A model generated the notes under the pieces. That model did not search any database. It had not been told where the DNA came from and saw nothing but the letters and a program-made list of their open reading frames with translations. Of a DNA stretch of 64,000 bases, positions 52,683 to 62,027 are shown piece after piece (the first letter of the stretch is position 1; each line of letters begins with the position of its first letter). The stretch lies in the NCBI GenBank assembly GCA_965199665.1, contig OZ241208.1:3844001-3908000 (forward strand), read 5' to 3'. Origin of the DNA: JAVVHH01 sp965199665 (GTDB taxonomy: Bacteria > Pseudomonadota > Alphaproteobacteria > Acetobacterales > Acetobacteraceae). A program made the translations under genes and the position numbers.

Positions 52683-53747
52683 ATGGCGGACGGGGTGATC
52701 GTGGCGGGGGCGTCCGGAATCGTGGGCGGCGCGGTGGCCCGGCAAGAGGCGGCGCGCGGCCGAAACGTGATCGGCCTGTCCCGCCGCCCACCCGCCGCCG
52801 AGACGCCGGGGCAGCACATTTCGGTCGATCTGACGGACGCGGCGGCGTGCCGCGCCAAGCTCGGCGGCCTCCGCGGCATCAGCCACCTGGTATATGCGGC
52901 GCTGTTCGAGAAGCCCGATCTCGGCGCCGGCTGGCTCGAGGCCGACCAGATCGCCACCAATCTGCTGATGCTGCGCAACCTGCTCGACGCGCTGGAGGCG
53001 GCCGGTCTGCGGCACGTCACGCTGCTGCAGGGTGCAAAGGCGTACGGCGTGCATCTCGGGCAGATTCCCATCCCCGCGCGCGAGGATGCCCCGCGGCACC
53101 TGCACCCGAACTTCTACTGGGAGCAGGAGGACTTGCTGCGGGCCCGGCAGAGCGCCGGCGGATGGCGATGGACGGTGCTGCGCCCGCAGGTCGTGCTGGG
53201 GTTCGCCGAAGGCAGCGCGATGAACATGGTCGCCGCCATCGGCGCCTACGCCGCCATCAGCCGCGCGCGCGGCCTGCCGCTGGTCTATCCCGGCCAAGGC
53301 CACCGGGTCACGGAGGCGACCGACGTCCGCCTGCTGGCCTGCGCGATCGCCTGGGCCGGCGAGAGCCCGGCGGCGGCCGACGCCATCTTCAACGTCACCA
53401 ATGGCGACGTGCTCGTCTGGCAGAACCTGTGGCCCGCCATCGCCCGGCAGTTCGGCATGGAGGTCGGCCTACCGCACCCGATGCCGCTGGCGACGATCAT
53501 GCCCGGCCACGAAGCGACCTGGGCCGCGCTGGTCCGCCAGCACGGGCTCCGGCCCACCTCGTTGGCGGGCTTGGTCGGCAGTTCCTGGCAGTTCGCCGAC
53601 TTCGCCTTCTCGCGGACCCACTCGGTCGCCTCGCTGCTCAGCACGATCAAGATCCGCCAGGCCGGCTTCGCCGACTGCATCGACACGGCCGAGTCGCTCG
53701 CGTTCGAGCTGGCGGAGCTGCAGCGCCGGAAGATCCTGCCGAGCTGA
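52683..53747 (+). CDS. PRISE-type NAD(P)-dependent reductase, second copy
   Basis: 354 residues from ATG 52683, preceded by AGGGGGAAG. Rossmann start GVIVAGASGIVGGAVA; catalytic lysine context QGAKAYGVHLG and tyrosine context HPNFYWEQED; then TVLRPQVVLGFAEGSAMNMV. It aligns with the gene at 6248 but is clearly diverged. Divergent from the liv-type operon with an 86-base gap, so it may act on the same substrate class (enone or enoyl compounds). Confidence 0.78.
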   Translation: MADGVIVAGASGIVGGAVARQEAARGRNVIGLSRRPPAAETPGQHISVDLTDAAACRAKLGGLRGISHLVYAALFEKPDLGAGWLEADQIATNLLMLRNLLDALEAAGLRHVTLLQGAKAYGVHLGQIPIPAREDAPRHLHPNFYWEQEDLLRARQSAGGWRWTVLRPQVVLGFAEGSAMNMVAAIGAYAAISRARGLPLVYPGQGHRVTEATDVRLLACAIAWAGESPAAADAIFNVTNGDVLVWQNLWPAIARQFGMEVGLPHPMPLATIMPGHEATWAALVRQHGLRPTSLAGLVGSSWQFADFAFSRTHSVASLLSTIKIRQAGFADCIDTAESLAFELAELQRRKILPS

Positions 53748-53759
53748 CGGGGGCGCCGG

Positions 53760-54476
53760 TCAGTCGGCTCGGTCGGGCGGCAACGTCCGTGCTTGGGCGG
53801 CGACCGCCGTGATCGGCACCGCCACTCCCCCCGCCACGCCGACTTGAGCGGCGGACGCGATGCCGGCCACGGCCCAGCCCGTCCCGGCCCATACCAGTAG
53901 CGGCGCGCCGGAGGCCCCCCGCGTGCCGGCGCAGGAGTGCTGCAGCAGCCCGGCGGTGCCGCTGGCGACGAGGCCCAGCACGCGGCACGCCGTGTCGGCG
54001 ACGATGACTTCCGCCCGGTCCTGCTCAAAGCCGCCCAGCATCGCCGCCGTGCCCGCCGGCGGCGCGCCGGCGGCCAGCGGCAGGATGCGATCGGGGGTGC
54101 CGAGCGGCGTTTCGAGCGTCAGCACGGCCCAGTCGCCATCCGCCCCTGGCGCCCCGACCTCCATGGATGCGACGCGGGAATGGCCGGCAAAGGCCCCCTG
54201 CCGATACCCGGTCAGCACGTGGACCGAGCCGGGCCGGACGAAGCGGGCCGCCCCCCGGCCGAACAGGCAATGCGCCGCCGTCAGCACGGCGCGGGGGCCC
54301 ACCAGCGCGCCCGTGCATCGCCCGCCCACCTCCGTCTGCACGCGGACCACGCCGCGCCAGGGCGGTTGCTCGACGTCGACCGCTCTCCGCGCCGCGACCG
54401 GGCCGAGCCCGGGCAGGGTGGCGCGCGGCACGGGTTGCGCCTGCGCCGCGCCGCCGCCCAGCACGACGACGCCCAT
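53760..54476 (-). CDS. Secreted trypsin-like serine protease
   Basis: About 238 residues from ATG 54476; the start is uncertain because the N-region is short and uncharged for a signal peptide (GVVVLGGGAAQAQ). Chymotrypsin-fold motifs: VLTAAHCLFG (His), DGDWAVLTLE (Asp) and GTRGASGAPLL (Ser), the last replacing the classical GDSGGP. Cysteine pairs GRCTGALV/AAHC and DTACRVL/HSCAGT look like disulfides. Convergent with the reductase gene. Confidence 0.78.
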   Translation of the reverse strand: MGVVVLGGGAAQAQPVPRATLPGLGPVAARRAVDVEQPPWRGVVRVQTEVGGRCTGALVGPRAVLTAAHCLFGRGAARFVRPGSVHVLTGYRQGAFAGHSRVASMEVGAPGADGDWAVLTLETPLGTPDRILPLAAGAPPAGTAAMLGGFEQDRAEVIVADTACRVLGLVASGTAGLLQHSCAGTRGASGAPLLVWAGTGWAVAGIASAAQVGVAGGVAVPITAVAAQARTLPPDRAD

Positions 54477-54578
54477 CGCTGCGGCCAGAATGGCGCGCGG
54501 CCCGGCGCCGACCCGGTCGGCCGTGTTCTTTTCCCGGCGGATCGGCCAAACAACCCGGGGTCGGCGGGAGAAAAAGCG

Positions 54579-55268
54579 ATGAACGAGACAGCGGGCTTGT
54601 TCCCCCGCTTGCGGGAGGCGTGCGGGCCGGTGTGGTCGGACTACGTGAACCATCGATTCGTCCGCGGGTTGGCCGACGGCACCCTGCCACCGGCCGCGTT
54701 CCGGCACTACCTGGTTCAGGATTACCTGTTCCTGAAGCACTTCGTCCGCGCCTACGCCCTGGCGGGCTACAAGAGCACCGAGCTCGACGACCTCGCCGCC
54801 GCCGCCGCCGGCATGACGGCGCTGCTGGACGAGATGCGGCTGCATGTGGAGTACTGCCGCGAGTGGGGCCTGTCGGAAGCGGCGCTGAACGCCGAGCCGG
54901 AAGCGCTGGAGACGGTGGCCTACACGCGCTTCGCCCTCGATCGCGGAGTGGCCGGCGACCTGCTCGACCTCCAGGTGGCGCTGGCGCCGTGCATCATGGG
55001 CTATGCCGAAATCGGCACCGCGCTGGCCCATTGCGCCGGGGCCGATCGCGACGGGGCCGATCACCCGTATGCGGCTTGGATCCGGTCGTATGCCGGGCCC
55101 GACTACCAGGCGGCGGCGGCCGCGGCGGGCCTCGCGCTGGACCGCATCGGCGACCGGCTCGGGGCATCGGCGCGGTGGCCCGCGCTGCTATCCACCTTCA
55201 CGCAAGCCACGCGGCTGGAGAGTGCTTTTTGGGAGATGGGCTGGCGCGCCGGCCAACCCCAACCGTAA
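54579..55268 (+). CDS. tenA: TenA-family aminopyrimidine aminohydrolase
   Basis: 229 residues, all-helical. HRFVRGLADGTLPPAAFRHYLVQDYLFL, the catalytic cysteine in VALAPCIMGYAEIG and the C-terminal glutamate in LESAFWEMGW are typical TenA. It salvages aminopyrimidine from degraded thiamine. GGGAG lies 8 bases before ATG 54579. No other thiamine gene or TPP riboswitch is near. Confidence 0.9.
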   Translation: MNETAGLFPRLREACGPVWSDYVNHRFVRGLADGTLPPAAFRHYLVQDYLFLKHFVRAYALAGYKSTELDDLAAAAAGMTALLDEMRLHVEYCREWGLSEAALNAEPEALETVAYTRFALDRGVAGDLLDLQVALAPCIMGYAEIGTALAHCAGADRDGADHPYAAWIRSYAGPDYQAAAAAAGLALDRIGDRLGASARWPALLSTFTQATRLESAFWEMGWRAGQPQP

Positions 55269-55371
55269 CGGCGTCCGCGCCGGATCCATGCCCCTGGCGC
55301 ATGAACCCATACCTTTACCGTCACCTCCGAGCCGTGTTCAGCTTACGAAACGATAAAAACGGGGAGGGGTC

Positions 55372-57018
55372 ATGCGGCTTCGTGCTCTCGCGCTGAAAAC
55401 GGCGCTCTTGGGAACCGCGGCATTCATCGGCAGCCCGGCGCAAGCCGCTGCCAACTGCGAAGCTCTCCCGCAAGCCTTGGCATTGGCCGGGATCGCCAAC
55501 ACCAGCATCGTCGCCGCCCAATCGATCGCGGCGGGCAGCTACACGCCGCCGGGCTCCGGGCCGCTGAACGGCTTGCCGGCCTTTTGCCGCGTGCAGGGCG
55601 TGGTCACGCCGGTGCCGGGGTCGCAGATCGGGTTCGAGGTCTGGCTGCCGCAGGCGGCCTGGAACGCCAAGCTCCAGATGTTCGGCAATGGCGGCTACAG
55701 CTCGTCGCTGGATTACGGCAGCATGGCGCAGCTCCTCGGGCGCGGCTACGCGACGGTCGGCACCGATACCGGCCATACCGGCAGCGACCCCGATTTCGCG
55801 CTGGGGCATCCCGAAGCGATCGTGGACTGGTCCTGGCGCGCGGTGCACGAGTCGATCGTGGCCGCCAAGCAGGTGGTGGCCGCCTTCTACGGGTCGGGCC
55901 CGACCTTGAACTACTTCTCCGGCTGCTCGACCGGGGGGCAGCAGGCCTTTGCCGCCGTGCAGCGCTTCCCCGCCGATTTCGACGGCGTCATCGCCGGCGA
56001 TCCCGGCCATAACCGGACCCATCTGAACGCCGGTTTCCTGTGGGAATACCTCCAGGACCATCCGTTCCGCGACGATGCCCACCCGATCCTGCCCGCCTCC
56101 AAGCTGTCCCTGATCACGCAGGCCGCCGTGAATTCCTGCCGGGCGCAGAACGGGACGATCAATGGCGGCCTGTCCACGGACAACTTCCTAGACGATCCCC
56201 GCGATTGCGGCTTCGATCCCGCGGCGCTGCAATGCCCCGCCGGCGACCAGCCGAGCTGCCTCACCGCGCCGCAGGTGCAGGTCGCGCGCGCCATCTATGC
56301 CGGGCCGAGCAACCCGCGCACCGGGCACCTGATCGAGAACGGCTTCACGCGCGGCAGCGAGACCGGCTGGGCGTCGTATTTCCAGGACTTCAACGGGCTC
56401 AACCAGCCGGCCCGCACCAACTTTTGGAAATATTGGGCCTTCCAGAACAAGAACTGGAACTGGTGGACCTTCGACTTTGACGCGGCGATGAAGGTCACCG
56501 ACGACCGGATCGCGGCGACGGTCAATTCCATGAACGCCGACATCGAGCCGTTCCGGCGCCGGGGCGGCAAGCTCCTGCAATATCACGGCTGGGCCGACCC
56601 GGTCGTGCCCTCGCTCGAATCGATCAACTATTACGGCCGGGTCGTCGCCGCGCAGGCGGCCGGGAGCGGCCTGTCCACGGACGCCGCGACGCAGCAGACC
56701 GGCGCCTTCTACCGGCTGTTCATGGTGCCCGGCCTGAACCACTGCAATGGCGGTCCGGGGCCCAACACCTTCCTGCCCAACATGCAGGCGGCATTGGAGA
56801 ACTGGGTGGAGCGGGGCCAAGCGCCCGACAGCGTGGTGGCGGCCCGTTACGCCAACAGCAACGGCACCGGCGCGCTGCAATTCAGCCGCCCGCTCTGCCC
56901 CTACCCGGCCAAGGCCCGCTACACCGGCAGCAACCCCACCGATGCCGGCAGCTTCACCTGCGTCGTCGACCAGCAGCAACACCCGACGCCGGCCCCCGCG
57001 GCGGAGTACCTGCGGTGA
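55372..57018 (+). CDS. Tannase/feruloyl esterase family protein
   Basis: 548 residues with a signal peptide (MRLRALALKTALLGTAAFIGSPAQA). The full tannase-type catalytic set is visible, including the CS-D-HC motif: GCSTGGQQA with C185-S186, D409 in GWADPVV, and H457-C458 in PGLNHCNGG; the C185-C458 disulfide is expected. It hydrolyses aromatic esters (gallate, ferulate) outside the cytoplasm. A PEP-CTERM protein gene follows 32 bases later. Confidence 0.88.
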   Translation: MRLRALALKTALLGTAAFIGSPAQAAANCEALPQALALAGIANTSIVAAQSIAAGSYTPPGSGPLNGLPAFCRVQGVVTPVPGSQIGFEVWLPQAAWNAKLQMFGNGGYSSSLDYGSMAQLLGRGYATVGTDTGHTGSDPDFALGHPEAIVDWSWRAVHESIVAAKQVVAAFYGSGPTLNYFSGCSTGGQQAFAAVQRFPADFDGVIAGDPGHNRTHLNAGFLWEYLQDHPFRDDAHPILPASKLSLITQAAVNSCRAQNGTINGGLSTDNFLDDPRDCGFDPAALQCPAGDQPSCLTAPQVQVARAIYAGPSNPRTGHLIENGFTRGSETGWASYFQDFNGLNQPARTNFWKYWAFQNKNWNWWTFDFDAAMKVTDDRIAATVNSMNADIEPFRRRGGKLLQYHGWADPVVPSLESINYYGRVVAAQAAGSGLSTDAATQQTGAFYRLFMVPGLNHCNGGPGPNTFLPNMQAALENWVERGQAPDSVVAARYANSNGTGALQFSRPLCPYPAKARYTGSNPTDAGSFTCVVDQQQHPTPAPAAEYLR

Positions 57019-57050
57019 TCACCCGGCCCAACGAGCAATGGAGCTTCCGC

Positions 57051-57659
57051 ATGCGCTTGTTTGATTCCGTCGCGGCCGCCACGCTGATCCTGGGTCTCGC
57101 CGGCGGGGCGCGCGCGGCCACGATCGGCTTCGGCGCTCTCCCGGGCAACGACGGCGACCCGGTCTCCAGCTACACGGAGAGCGGTTTCACCGTGACGGCC
57201 GGCACCGCCAACATCGCCACCGGCAAGTTCTACGGCAACCCGGTGCCCAACCTCGTCTTCGATTTCGGCTACGACCCGACGACCTCCGGCACGGTGATCG
57301 TGACCAGCGCCGGCGGTTCGTTCACCTTCGCCAGCGTGGACCTGTCGAGCGGCGCCACGGTTGCCGACACCTACGACGACTACACGATCACCGGCTTTGC
57401 CGGCGGCACGCAGGCCTTTACCCAGACCGGGCGGCTGTTCGGCAGCCCGACCAACGCCTTCGTCACCGTCGGGTCCGCGTCCGGCACGTCGATCGATCGC
57501 TTGCTGATCACGGCCAATGGCGGCAACGGTTCGTTCTCCGCCAATCTGGACAACCTCGTCGTCCAGGCCGCCGCGGTGCCCGAGCCCGCGAGCGCGGCAC
57601 TGCTCGGCGCCGGCCTCGGCCTGCTGGGCTGGGCGCGCGGACGACGCCGCTCGAGCTAG
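57051..57659 (+). CDS. PEP-CTERM surface protein
   Basis: 202 residues. Signal peptide MRLFDSVAAATLILGLAGGARA, a beta-rich Ser/Thr/Gly body, and a C-terminal sorting signal: VPEPASAALLGAGLGLLGWARGRRRSS (motif VPEPAS, helix, Arg cluster). Such proteins are cut and anchored or released by exosortase, which is not in this window. GGAG 7 bases before ATG 57051 supports this start over GTG 57015. Its stop overlaps the convergent LysR gene end by 4 bases. Confidence 0.85.
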   Translation: MRLFDSVAAATLILGLAGGARAATIGFGALPGNDGDPVSSYTESGFTVTAGTANIATGKFYGNPVPNLVFDFGYDPTTSGTVIVTSAGGSFTFASVDLSSGATVADTYDDYTITGFAGGTQAFTQTGRLFGSPTNAFVTVGSASGTSIDRLLITANGGNGSFSANLDNLVVQAAAVPEPASAALLGAGLGLLGWARGRRRSS

Positions 57660-58591
57660 GCTGGCGAGCGGAGCAGGCGCGCCTCCGCCAGCAATTCGGT
57701 CAGCAGGCCCGCGCCGGCCGGTGACGACGCCACGCCCGCCCGGGTCAGCACGCCGAGGGAGCGATCGATCCGCGGCCGCACCAGGGGCCGCCACACCAGT
57801 CCCGGCGCGCCGACCAGCGGCAAGGTCAACCGCGGCAGCGCCGTGATGCCCAGCCCGGCCGCCACCAGGCCGCCGGTGGTGGCGAGAAACGCGCATTCGT
57901 AGAGCGGCCGGACCGACAACCCCGCCTGCAGGATCGCAGCATTGGTCATCGCCCGCACGCTGCTGCCCGGCGACATCGCCACGAAAGGGCGGTCCTCGAA
58001 CACCGACCACGGTACCGTGTCGGCGTGCGCCAACGGGTCGTCGGCGCGGCACACGACGCCGAACCGGTCCGTCACCAACTGGCGGTAGGACAGGTGCCGC
58101 TCTGGCGCCGTCCTCACCGTGATCCCGAGATCGGCCCGACCGCTCGACACCGCATCGACCACGCTTTCCGACAGCGAATCGCGGATGAGCACGTCGATCT
58201 CCGGCGCCAGCCGCTTCAGCCGCGCGATCGCGCCCGGGAGCAGCACCGCGGCGATGGACGGCAGCGCCGACACGGTGACGCTGCCGCGCCGCCCAGCGAC
58301 GAAATTGGACAGCTCGCCGAACGCGTTGGCGAAATCGCCCACCAGCCGCTCGGCGATCAGGCGCAGTTCTTGACCGGTCGGCGTCAGGCGCATCTGCCGG
58401 CTGGAGCGGTCGATCAGCGTTTCGGCCGCCAACTCCTCCATGCGCTGGATCATGCGGCTCAACGCCGGCTGCGACACGCCGAGCGTCCGCGCGGCCTCGC
58501 TCAGGCTGCCGCTGCGGCTCACTTGCAGAAAGGCTTCCAGTTGCTGCACGGAGAAGCGCAGCGTTCCAGCCGCGGCGGTTCGGCGACCCAT
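57656..58591 (-). CDS. LysR-family transcriptional regulator
   Basis: 311 residues. N-terminal winged helix LEAFLQVSRSGSLSEAARTLGVSQPALSRMIQRME and a periplasmic-binding-like effector domain (SVTVSALPSIAAVLLPGAIARL ...). ATG 58591 chosen; GTG 58606 possible. Divergent from the 895-residue PEP-CTERM/hydrolase gene, the likely target, with a 164-base spacer. Confidence 0.88.
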   Translation of the reverse strand: MGRRTAAAGTLRFSVQQLEAFLQVSRSGSLSEAARTLGVSQPALSRMIQRMEELAAETLIDRSSRQMRLTPTGQELRLIAERLVGDFANAFGELSNFVAGRRGSVTVSALPSIAAVLLPGAIARLKRLAPEIDVLIRDSLSESVVDAVSSGRADLGITVRTAPERHLSYRQLVTDRFGVVCRADDPLAHADTVPWSVFEDRPFVAMSPGSSVRAMTNAAILQAGLSVRPLYECAFLATTGGLVAAGLGITALPRLTLPLVGAPGLVWRPLVRPRIDRSLGVLTRAGVASSPAGAGLLTELLAEARLLRSPA

Positions 58592-58755
58592 GCTCCGTTG
58601 TGCCACGAATCTGGTCGCGCCGGAGGTGATCCATACCTCGACGGCATGGATTTATACGTTGCGCGCCGGAACGAGTCCGGAGTTGGATCGACGGGAAGCC
58701 GCGACGCCGCCCGGAGAGGCGGCGCACCAAAAACGCCAAAACGGGAGAAACGGTC

Positions 58756-61443
58756 ATGCCTCGGTTCCGCCTCGGTCTCGCCCTGCTCGCGGGAGCGCTG
58801 CTCGCCGCCAGCCCGCCCCCGGCCCATGCCGTCGATTTCACGCTGACCAAGTCGGCCGCCAGCGGCGCGATCACCCTGTCCAACAACACGACCACCTACG
58901 GCATCAGCGAGCTGGTGGTGAGCGGGCTCGGCACCACGGCCGGCACCACGCGGCCGGGCTGGAGCGCCGCGGCGTTCCTGTTCGACGACCCGCTCGGCTG
59001 CCTCGATGGCACCAGCTTCACCACCACGGGCGGCTTTTGCTACAAGCTGACCGACACCGCCCTCGGCCAGCCGATCGGCCTCGGCAGCGAGACCTTCAGC
59101 TTCGACCCGACCCTCGACTTGGGCGGGCCTTCGGATTTCTTCCTGCTGTTCAGCGCGCCGGGCGGGGCCACCCTGGCCTGCACCGGCAATACCGACACGG
59201 GCTGCAACGCGCCCGCGAGCGCCGTCCCGGTGCCACCCTCGCTGCTGCTGCTGGCCAGCGGCCTGGTCGCGTTCGGGGTCACGCGCCGCCGGGTCGCGCG
59301 CGGGACGGCGGCGCTGGCCTCCGCCGTCGCCGTGCTGCCGGTCCTGGCGGGTTGGGCGGGCACGGCCGAAGCGCGGGTGACGCGGATCGTGGTCGATTCC
59401 CGCGCGCCGGCTTATGGCGGCGCGGCGCAGGGCGATGCCGGCGCCTACGAGACCATCACCGGCCGCGCCTTCGGCACCCTCGACCCGGCCGACTCCCGCA
59501 ACGCCCTGATCCAGGACATCGGCCTGGCGCCGAAGAACGCGCAGGGCCAGGTCGGCTACATCTCGACCTTCACCATCATCAAGCCGGTCGACCTGTCCCG
59601 CAGCAACGGCGTGATGCTCTACCAGGTGCCGAATCGCGGCGGGAAGGTGGACCCGGCCACCAACGGCATGGGCGTGTCGCCCGGCGCGATCTACCTGGAG
59701 AATGGCTGGCAGGGTGACCTACTGGCCAACTGCACCAGCGGCTATCCGTGCCAGGACCTCAACGCCACCCCCGCCGGCAACACGGAACTGCTGCAGGTCC
59801 CGGTCGCGCGCAACGCGGATGGCTCCTCCATCACCGGGCCGGTGCTCGGCCGGATTCAGGGCGCGAGCGGCAGCACGGCGCAGGCGATCGTCTACAGCCG
59901 GCCGGTGCCGTACTACCCCGCCACGCTCGACACGACTGCCGCCCGCATTACGGGCGTCGCCCATGAGAGCATCACCGGCGAGCAGAGCGGCGTGTCCGAC
60001 GTCGCCGCCGGCGACTGGGCCTGGGCCGATTGCCGCACGCGCCCGTTCCCCGGCACGCCGGACCCGACCCGCATCTGCCTGCGCAACGGCTTCGACCCCA
60101 GCCTGCTCTACTACGTGCGCTGGATCGCCAAGGACCCGCTGGTGCAAGGCATCGGCTTCGCGGCGACCCGCGACGTCGTGTCTTTCTTCCGCCGCGCCAC
60201 CGCCGACGATGCCGGCACCGCCAACCCGCTCGCCTCGACGGTCAAGGCCGCCATCGCCGAGGGCACCTCGCAGTCGGGCAATTTCATCAAGTCGTTCCTG
60301 TTCTTCGGCTTCAACCAGGACGAGTCCGGCGCCCGCGTGTACGACGGGGCCTGGCCGCACATCGCCGCGCGGCAGAACCCGCTCAACTACCGCTTCGCTA
60401 CGCCCGACGGCGCGGCCACCCTCTACGAGACCGGCAGCGAGCCGGTGCTGTGGTGGAGCGACTACCCGGACATCAAGCGCGGCCGCCCCGCGGCCGGGCT
60501 GCTCGACGCATGCCGCGCCAGCGGGACCTGCCCCTATATTTTCGAGACCTTCGGCGCCACCGAGTTCTGGGACCTACGCATCGCCCCCGGCCTGATCGGC
60601 ACGGACGGGGCGCAAGACATTCCGCTACCGGCCAATTTCTACCGGTACTACTTCCCCGGGACCTCCCATAATGGCGGGTCCGGCGGCTTCGCCTATAGCC
60701 CGGCCACGACCACCGCGGCCAATGCGGCCTGCAGCCTGCCGAACAACCCCAACCCCGAATTCTACACCATGCGCGCCCTGCAGGACGCGTTCATCGCCTG
60801 GCTCACCGCCGGCGTGCTGCCGCCGCCCAGCGTGTATCCGACGCTGCGTAACGGCCAGCTGGTGCCGCAGACGCGTGCCGCCACCAACTTCCCCGCCGTC
60901 CCGGGCCTGCCGTTCCAGGACAACTTCGCCAACCCGCTCTTCGTCTACGATTTCGGCGCTTCCTTCAATCCGGCCAGCGAGACGGGCGTCATCGCGCAGC
61001 AGCCGCCCGCCATCGACCAGATCATCCCGCTCGCGGTGGTCAAGACCAACACGGACGGCAACGAGGTCGCCGGCATCGCCTCCGTGCTGCACCAGGCGCC
61101 GCTGGGCAGCTATCTGGGTTGGAACGTCTACAAGTCGGGCGCTCGGGCCGGCACCATCTGCGCCTTCTCCGGCGGCTTCTACCCGTTCGCGGCCTCCGCG
61201 TCGGAGCGGCAGGCGGCTGGCGACCCGCGGCCTTCGCTGGAAGAGCGGTTCGGCACCCATAGCGGCTATGCCTGCGCCGTGCAGGCCGCGGCCAAGCGGT
61301 CGGTCGCCCAGCGCTTCCTGCGTGACGTCGACGCGACCGCGCTGGTCACCGCCGCCCAGGCGAGCAACGTCCTGGTCGGCGTCGCGCCGACGTCGCGCGG
61401 CATGAGCCTGGCCGGCCTGCTCTGCGCGGCGGCGGCCCGCTGA
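58756..61443 (+). CDS. PEP-CTERM protein fused to secreted alpha/beta-hydrolase
   Basis: 895 residues. Part 1: signal peptide MPRFRLGLALLAGALLAASPPPAHA, beta-rich domain to ~155, sorting-type signal VPVPPS (157-162), hydrophobic helix and RRR cluster. Part 2: a second hydrophobic signal-like segment (TAALASAVAVLPVLAGWAG, ending AEA at ~206), then a 690-residue hydrolase of the Abhydrolase_10 type with GTSQSG (503-508), GFNQDESGARVYDG and a late SHNGGSGG. No ATG, GTG or TTG suitable for a separate second gene occurs at the join, so the fusion is in frame. Probably esterase activity at the cell surface; substrate unknown. Confidence 0.82.
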   Translation: MPRFRLGLALLAGALLAASPPPAHAVDFTLTKSAASGAITLSNNTTTYGISELVVSGLGTTAGTTRPGWSAAAFLFDDPLGCLDGTSFTTTGGFCYKLTDTALGQPIGLGSETFSFDPTLDLGGPSDFFLLFSAPGGATLACTGNTDTGCNAPASAVPVPPSLLLLASGLVAFGVTRRRVARGTAALASAVAVLPVLAGWAGTAEARVTRIVVDSRAPAYGGAAQGDAGAYETITGRAFGTLDPADSRNALIQDIGLAPKNAQGQVGYISTFTIIKPVDLSRSNGVMLYQVPNRGGKVDPATNGMGVSPGAIYLENGWQGDLLANCTSGYPCQDLNATPAGNTELLQVPVARNADGSSITGPVLGRIQGASGSTAQAIVYSRPVPYYPATLDTTAARITGVAHESITGEQSGVSDVAAGDWAWADCRTRPFPGTPDPTRICLRNGFDPSLLYYVRWIAKDPLVQGIGFAATRDVVSFFRRATADDAGTANPLASTVKAAIAEGTSQSGNFIKSFLFFGFNQDESGARVYDGAWPHIAARQNPLNYRFATPDGAATLYETGSEPVLWWSDYPDIKRGRPAAGLLDACRASGTCPYIFETFGATEFWDLRIAPGLIGTDGAQDIPLPANFYRYYFPGTSHNGGSGGFAYSPATTTAANAACSLPNNPNPEFYTMRALQDAFIAWLTAGVLPPPSVYPTLRNGQLVPQTRAATNFPAVPGLPFQDNFANPLFVYDFGASFNPASETGVIAQQPPAIDQIIPLAVVKTNTDGNEVAGIASVLHQAPLGSYLGWNVYKSGARAGTICAFSGGFYPFAASASERQAAGDPRPSLEERFGTHSGYACAVQAAAKRSVAQRFLRDVDATALVTAAQASNVLVGVAPTSRGMSLAGLLCAAAAR

Positions 61444-61457
61444 GGTAACGACAGGAA

Positions 61458-61496
61458 ACGGAGCGGGGCCGGTCGGGAGACCGTGCTCCGCTCCGT
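61458..61496. terminator. Large hairpin between convergent genes
   Basis: ACGGAGCGGGG and CTCCGCTCCGT pair over 11 positions with one mismatch, and GGTC/GACC close an inner GGGA tetraloop. It lies 15 bases after the fusion-protein stop and before the end of the convergent NTF2-like gene. Confidence 0.6.
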
Positions 61497-61514
61497 CGTT
61501 CGCTGCGAGCTGCC

Positions 61515-61883
61515 TTAAGCCGGGGCGCCCGCCATCAACGGCGGCAGTTGCTGGTGCTGCACGACCTTCCACGTCCCGTGCTCGATCATCCGGTACACGG
61601 TGGTGCAGTAGGCCTCGTACGGATTGCCGCCGTCACGCTGGGCGACGGCCTTGTAGGCGATCACGATCAGGCCCTCCTGCGGTCGCGACACCTTGCGCTC
61701 CGACAACTCGACCTTGGACCAGCGCGGCGTGTTGGACACGGCGTCCTTGGCCTGCTTGCTCGACATGATGAACGGCTGGGCCGGCAGCACCATGAGGCAC
61801 TCGTCATCGATCGTCTCGTGGTAGCGGGCCGCGTCGCCGGTCCAAAGACCTTCCTCGGAACCCCAAATTCGCTCGTCATCCAT
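61515..61883 (-). CDS. NTF2-like (DUF4440) protein
   Basis: 122 residues. ERIWGSEEGLWTGDAARYHETIDDECLMVLP and the YRMIEHGTWKVVQHQQLPPL end are typical of DUF4440/SnoaL-like proteins. GGAG lies 8 bases before ATG 61883. Function unknown; divergent from the dipeptide-type ABC operon. Confidence 0.75.
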   Translation of the reverse strand: MDDERIWGSEEGLWTGDAARYHETIDDECLMVLPAQPFIMSSKQAKDAVSNTPRWSKVELSERKVSRPQEGLIVIAYKAVAQRDGGNPYEAYCTTVYRMIEHGTWKVVQHQQLPPLMAGAPA

Positions 61884-62027
61884 TCTGGTCACTCCAACGT
61901 ATCGACGGGACGTGGCGGCACCCGCCAGTCCTGCAACCCGCTACCTAAGCCAGCCGGAGCCGGCATGCCATGTTGCACCGCGTCACGGTGCGGGGCAGGC
62001 TCGCATCGCAATTTCAGTGATCGCCCG

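Noticed and set aside
50678..53071. Possible long fusion of LivG with an upstream domain (797 codons)
   Set aside because: The extension is an out-of-frame reading of livK. GTG 51451 in a GTGA overlap explains the livG start.
54477..54578. TPP riboswitch before tenA
   Set aside because: The gap is only about 100 bases and shows no thi-box sequence or matching stems.
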